A program made the translations under genes and the position numbers. Shown here piece by piece: positions 12,909 to 15,682 of a stretch of 15,682 bases of DNA (position 1 is the stretch's first letter; each line of letters starts with the position of its first letter). Under the pieces are notes generated by a model. That model saw only the letters and a program-made list of their open reading frames with translations. It searched no databases and had not been told where the DNA came from. The DNA is from an uncultured Verrucomicrobiota bacterium (GTDB lineage Bacteria; Verrucomicrobiota; Kiritimatiellia; RFP12; UBA3636): NCBI GenBank assembly GCA_946612175.1, contig CAMOEO010000027.1, positions 1-15,682 of the forward strand, written 5' to 3'.

Positions 12909-14638
12909 CGGGCGTGGCGGAGGATGGGGCCGGGGAACGGAGTCCATAGGCAGCAGGGGGCGCCGGCGCGGCGGAGCGCCTCGTTGGCCCAGGTGTTGCA
13001 GGTGAAGAGGGGCGTGTAGCGCCCGCGGGCCTCGTAGAAGGCGTCCGTCGCGCCGTAGCCCGCGGCGCCCTCGACGCGGACGAGCCGCCCGGAGGCGTCG
13101 CGGACGCCGTTGGCGAGCAGGCGGCCGACGAGCGCGCGGTACTGCTCCTCCGTGAGGTCCAGGCGCGCGCAGTCGGGCCCCTCCCCGATCGCGAAGAGCC
13201 GGGTGGCGTGCAGCACGGTGCCGCCGCCGCCCGAGACGGCGCGGAGGGCGATGCCGGGCGTGAGGTTCTCCCACCGCTGGACGCGGAGGTAGAAGTCGCG
13301 CTGGCCCCAGCCGAGCGCGAGCCACGGCGCGGCGGCCGCGCGCGGATCGGCCGCGTCCGAGGCCGGGACGATGGCGGACCAGTCGTGGACGGCGGTTCGG
13401 ACGGGGACGACGAGGTCGGCGTGGACGCCGTTGGAGAGGACGTAGATCGGAATGGCGCCGCCGCGCCCCGCGCCGCGGTGGAGCGGAACGGCGGAGAGGA
13501 CGAGCGCGGCGGCGAGCCAGGCCGCGGCGGCCGCGGCGGGAACGCCCAGGACGACCGCCAGGACGCGCCGAAGGCGCCGGCGGCGCGCGCCGAGCCGGTC
13601 GGCGAGGAGCGCGAGGGCGAGCGCGAGGACGAAGACCGGCAGCAGCACGGGGCGGATGTCGCAGCCGGCGAAGACCAGGAGGTTCGCGACGGAGAGGACG
13701 AGGGAGGGCAGAAGCAGCAGCCGGAAGGCGCGCCGGATGCGGACCGGCTCCGCGCCGGCCGGTCCGCCCGCGAGCATGGCGGCGGCGACGACGGCGGCGC
13801 CCCACGCCGGGCCGGCGAGGCCCGCCGCGAGGGCGGCGGCGAGGGCGAACGCGACGGCGCCGGAGAAGGCGAGTGCGCGGCGGAGGCGGGCCGCGAGGGC
13901 GACGAGCGCGAGGGCGAGCGCGAGCAGCGCGAAGAGGCGTCCGATCGCGGCGGGATCCGGCGGCGTGCTCTTCAGGAGGATCGTCAGCGTCGCGAGCGGG
14001 ACGACGAGGTTGTCCGCGCCGCCCCAGCTCACGGCCTCGAAGAGCGTCGCCAGCACGGCGATGAGCAGCGCGAGGAGCGCGGCGCCGGCGAGCGGCTGCG
14101 CCGGGTCGGCGAGGCGCAGCGAGGCGAGGACGACGCCCAGCGTGACGGCGAAGAACGCGGCGGAGCCCTCCGCGGAGCGCTCGGATCCGGGCTCGACGCA
14201 GTAGCGCAGTCGACCCCAGCGGCGGCCGACGAGCGCGGCGGCGGAATCGGAGAAGGCGAGGACGGCCATCGCGATCTCGTAGTCCGCGACGCGGCCGAAC
14301 GTGTCGGAGACCAGGTAGCACGCGCCGAGCGCGAGCGGGTGGAGCAGTCCGCCGTCGGAGGCGCGCCCGACGTCGTCCAGCGAGCGGACGCGCCAGACGC
14401 GCTGCGCGGCGCCGATGCCGGCGGAGAAGACGAGGGCGAGCGCGACGACCGACCACGGCGACCGGAACGCGAACGGGAAGAGCATCGCGCCGAGGCACCC
14501 GCCGACGTGGACCAGCTTGCGCGCGGCCTCCGGCGGCGCCAGGTCGCGCCGCCGCAGCCGCTCCGCGACCGCGAACAGCGCGAGGAACCCCGCGGCGAAG
14601 GCGGCGGCGGCGGCAAGCTCTCTCCAGACCGACGGCAT
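12905..14638 (-). CDS. Membrane fusion protein: dolichol/phytol kinase-like domain plus DUF2459 domain
   Basis: The 577-residue product joins two families. Residues 1-250 resemble the SEC59/VTE5/DGK1 group of CTP-dependent lipid kinases (often annotated as phosphatidate cytidylyltransferase), with RKLVH (40-44), FSDSAAALVG (129-138), SAEGS (155-159) and GADNLVVPL (207-215). The lysine usual before EGS is arginine here (R154). Additional hydrophobic helices run to about 385. Residues 395-570 match DUF2459 (TIGR02117): NGVHADLVVP (403-412), GWGQRDFYL (443-451), GYGATDAFYEA (527-537) and FTCNTWANEALRRAG (545-559). H407 and C547 are the most obvious candidate active residues, though no catalytic role is established. 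The ATG lies 1 bp after the vapC stop with no Shine-Dalgarno, so translation is probably coupled to the toxin gene. Confidence 0.8.
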   Translation of the reverse strand: MPSVWRELAAAAAFAAGFLALFAVAERLRRRDLAPPEAARKLVHVGGCLGAMLFPFAFRSPWSVVALALVFSAGIGAAQRVWRVRSLDDVGRASDGGLLHPLALGACYLVSDTFGRVADYEIAMAVLAFSDSAAALVGRRWGRLRYCVEPGSERSAEGSAAFFAVTLGVVLASLRLADPAQPLAGAALLALLIAVLATLFEAVSWGGADNLVVPLATLTILLKSTPPDPAAIGRLFALLALALALVALAARLRRALAFSGAVAFALAAALAAGLAGPAWGAAVVAAAMLAGGPAGAEPVRIRRAFRLLLLPSLVLSVANLLVFAGCDIRPVLLPVFVLALALALLADRLGARRRRLRRVLAVVLGVPAAAAAAWLAAALVLSAVPLHRGAGRGGAIPIYVLSNGVHADLVVPVRTAVHDWSAIVPASDAADPRAAAAPWLALGWGQRDFYLRVQRWENLTPGIALRAVSGGGGTVLHATRLFAIGEGPDCARLDLTEEQYRALVGRLLANGVRDASGRLVRVEGAAGYGATDAFYEARGRYTPLFTCNTWANEALRRAGAPCCLWTPFPGPILRHAR

Positions 14639-14639
14639 G

Positions 14640-15056
14640 TCAGCGCCCGGCCGTAAAGGGGTTCTCGACCACGACGACGCCGTAGGACTGTCCGTCGTTC
14701 AGGTCTTCGGACAGCACCCGGTCGCAGCCGGCCGCCTCGGCGGCGGCGATGACCTGGGCGTCGAAGAACTGAAGTCCGTAGAGCGCCTGGATCTCCGCGG
14801 CGCGGCGGACGGCCGCAGGCGTCATCGCGAAGCACGGGATCGCCGCCAGCTGGTCGAGAAAGGCGAGAAGGCGCGGCGTCGGGCACCGTAGCTTGCGGAG
14901 CAGGACGTTCGAGAATTCGGACAGGACGTGGGACGAAAGCCGCCAGTCGGCCGGATGGTCGAGGGCCGTTTCCAGGATGGACAGCGCTCGGGCGTGCTTC
15001 CGGCGGTCCGCCGTGTCGACGGCATAGACCAGCACGTTGGTGTCGAGAAAGGTCAC
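14640..15056 (-). CDS. vapC: PIN-domain ribonuclease toxin (VapC family)
   Basis: This 138-residue PIN-domain protein would cleave RNA, classically initiator tRNA or rRNA, when freed from its antitoxin. The acidic metal-binding set is complete: D5 in FLDTNVLVY, E47 in LSEFSNV, D99 in QFFDAQVI and D118 in LSEDL. The start is GTG at 15056, supported by AGGAGG five bases upstream; longer readings in this frame only reproduce the antitoxin gene in another frame. The gap to the antitoxin stop is 2 bp, the usual coupled arrangement. Its TGA ends 1 bp before the ATG of the membrane fusion gene. Composition looks less GC-saturated than the genes downstream, which may point to transfer, but I did not compute it. 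Confidence 0.92.
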   Translation of the reverse strand: MTFLDTNVLVYAVDTADRRKHARALSILETALDHPADWRLSSHVLSEFSNVLLRKLRCPTPRLLAFLDQLAAIPCFAMTPAAVRRAAEIQALYGLQFFDAQVIAAAEAAGCDRVLSEDLNDGQSYGVVVVENPFTAGR

Positions 15057-15058
15057 GG

Positions 15059-15298
15059 CTACCTCCTCGCGTTCGCTTCGTCGCGGCTGAACTTCCATCC
15101 CCTGGGGGAGCGGATTGCGGTCTCCTCCACGAGGGCGCGGAACCGGGCGCCGCGGGATTCGGTGCGGGCGGGCGCGGGCGTCCGGAGAAGGGACGCGAAG
15201 TACTCGCGGATCATCCGGCTCATCGTCGTTCCGTTCGCGGCGGCGTACATCCGGGCCTCTCGGATCATGTCGGGGTCCATTGCGAGGGTGATGCTCAT
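15059..15298 (-). CDS. vapB: Ribbon-helix-helix antitoxin (VapB-like)
   Basis: The 79-residue product starts with a short strand SITLAMD, followed by two helices (DPDMIREARMYAAANG and TTMSRMIREYFASLL), the ribbon-helix-helix DNA-binding fold. The C-terminal half (about 42-79) is charged and probably unstructured until it wraps the toxin, ending near PRGWKFSRDEA. GGAG seven bases before the ATG supports the start. It would neutralise the PIN toxin encoded 2 bp downstream and repress their shared promoter; an inverted repeat overlapping the promoter is a suitable operator. The exact antitoxin subfamily is not certain, only the fold and partner. Confidence 0.88.
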   Translation of the reverse strand: MSITLAMDPDMIREARMYAAANGTTMSRMIREYFASLLRTPAPARTESRGARFRALVEETAIRSPRGWKFSRDEANARR

Positions 15299-15318
15299 GG
15301 GCGTTCTCCGTGTTGGAT

Positions 15319-15335
15319 TTACGTTTTGTACGTAA
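15319..15335. promoter_or_regulatory. Inverted-repeat operator candidate for VapB
   Basis: TTACGT (15319-15324) and ACGTAA (15330-15335) are exact inverted repeats around five bases. The site begins at the last base of the -10 element and covers the predicted transcription start, so a bound ribbon-helix-helix dimer would block RNA polymerase. This is the usual position for autoregulation of toxin-antitoxin operons. Confidence 0.6.
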
Positions 15336-15363
15336 TTCTAGCACGGATCATCCGGGATTTCAA
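15335..15363 (-). promoter_or_regulatory. vapBC promoter, TTGAAA-17-TAGAAT
   Basis: The -35 element TTGAAA (15363-15358) and -10 element TAGAAT (15340-15335) are 17 bp apart. Predicted transcription start is near 15328, about 30 nt before the vapB ATG. With no other promoter seen before 10351, this may also drive the three genes after vapC. Confidence 0.8.
15344..15354. promoter_or_regulatory. Short palindrome in the vapBC promoter spacer
   Basis: CGGAT and ATCCG flank a single base, giving an 11-bp palindrome centred between the -35 and -10. It could be a second operator site, but so short a palindrome can occur by chance in GC-rich DNA. Confidence 0.3.
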
Positions 15364-15407
15364 CCTCGTTCCCGGATCAAGGCCCCAATGCGGAGCGAAG
15401 CGGAGAT

Positions 15408-15682
15408 TCAATGCCCTCCGCGGCGGGGTGCGGGGCGAGCCCCGCACCCCGCCGCGGAGGACTTGCGGTCGAGGTGGAACGCCCCGTAGAAGAAGGCGCG
15501 GTCGTGGGAGAAGAGGGCGGCGGCTTCGTCGCGGAGGGACTGGAAGGAGGAGGGATCGATCGCGGCGAGGTCGCGCGGGACCATCATGTTCCAGTAGCAG
15601 AGGCGCGCGCCGGGCCGGGCGAGCGCGTCGAGGTCGGCGGCGGCGGCGCGGAAGCCGGTCTCGTCCATGTATTCGAAGATGT
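15408..15682 (-). CDS. DUF3419 (BtaA-like aminocarboxypropyl transferase), C-terminal fragment
   Basis: The visible 90 residues run off the right edge of the window. IFEYMDETGF, then PGARLCYWNMMVPRD and DRAFFYGAFHLDR, match the C-terminal part of DUF3419 proteins. That group includes BtaA, which transfers the 3-amino-3-carboxypropyl group of S-adenosylmethionine to diacylglycerol in betaine-lipid synthesis. The methyl-donor-binding part lies outside the window, so activity cannot be judged. The last 17 residues (SSAAGCGARPAPRRGGH) are encoded by a perfect inverted repeat and are unlikely to be native; family members typically end near the FHxxR segment. It is the gene upstream of vapBC, on the same strand. 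Confidence 0.72.
   Translation of the reverse strand, partial: IFEYMDETGFRAAAADLDALARPGARLCYWNMMVPRDLAAIDPSSFQSLRDEAAALFSHDRAFFYGAFHLDRKSSAAGCGARPAPRRGGH
15415..15460. repeat. Perfect 22-bp inverted repeat at the 3' end of the DUF3419 gene
   Basis: The arms 15415-15436 and 15439-15460 are exact reverse complements with only GA between them; the core reads GGGGCGAGCCCC. The repeat starts 4 bp beyond the stop codon's coordinates and lies inside the coding sequence, supplying its last codons. No T-run follows on the coding strand, so it is either an unusual strong stem acting as terminator or stabiliser, or a REP-like element. Confidence 0.85.

Noticed and set aside
13208..14656. Plus-strand frame rich in Arg, Glu and Gly opposite the fusion gene
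   Set aside because: Antisense shadow of the Ala/Leu/Arg-rich membrane protein; charged low-complexity sequence only.
15057..15344. Extended N-terminus for VapC in the same open frame
   Set aside because: The extension overlaps vapB in another frame; the GTG at 15056 has AGGAGG at ideal spacing and gives the standard PIN start.

Overview
Every gene I can support lies on the minus strand, so the window reads right to left. It is very GC-rich DNA from a Gram-negative bacterium. It encodes Kdo-8-P synthase, a lipid A-type acyltransferase and LptC/LptA/LptB-like LPS transport proteins. It also carries a one-piece tmRNA and a TGS-containing nucleoside kinase. The mix looks to me most like the PVC superphylum (Kiritimatiellota/Verrucomicrobiota-like), but this is an impression from protein style, not a search result.

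Right part (15682 to 10348): the 3' end of a DUF3419 (BtaA-like) gene that runs into a perfect 22-bp inverted repeat; then a promoter with operator-like palindromes driving a VapB/VapC toxin-antitoxin pair; then, 1 bp after vapC, three overlapping genes. These are a membrane protein fusing a dolichol/phytol-kinase-like domain to a DUF2459 domain, a GNAT-fold acyltransferase, and an AMP-binding acyl ligase carrying a small palindromic repeat inside its reading frame. I read DUF3419, fusion, GNAT and ligase as a candidate uncharacterised lipid-modification module, with vapBC possibly inserted into it.

Middle (10351 to 4700): an envelope operon, kdsA-lptC-lptA-lptB, with ATGA overlaps between its first three genes. 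A second promoter follows for hpf, an HPr-like phosphocarrier, a small lipoprotein and an LpxL-family acyltransferase. The order resembles the lptC-lptA-lptB-rpoN-hpf-ptsN-rapZ-npr cluster of proteobacteria with rpoN, ptsN and rapZ absent.

Left part (4598 to 1): a secreted protein of unknown function whose promoter suggests a nearly leaderless mRNA, a TGS/SAD/uridine-kinase-type nucleoside kinase, a purine-rich tandem-repeat tract, hisD, the ssrA tmRNA with its own promoter, and the first codons of a cupin-like gene.

Four promoters share the form TTGNNN-17 bp-TAGAAT, and a fifth is TTTTCT-17-TAGACT. This indicates a conventional sigma70-type housekeeping promoter and anchors the operon boundaries. 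No gene-free stretch longer than 300 bases was found; the only comparable non-protein region is the tmRNA locus.
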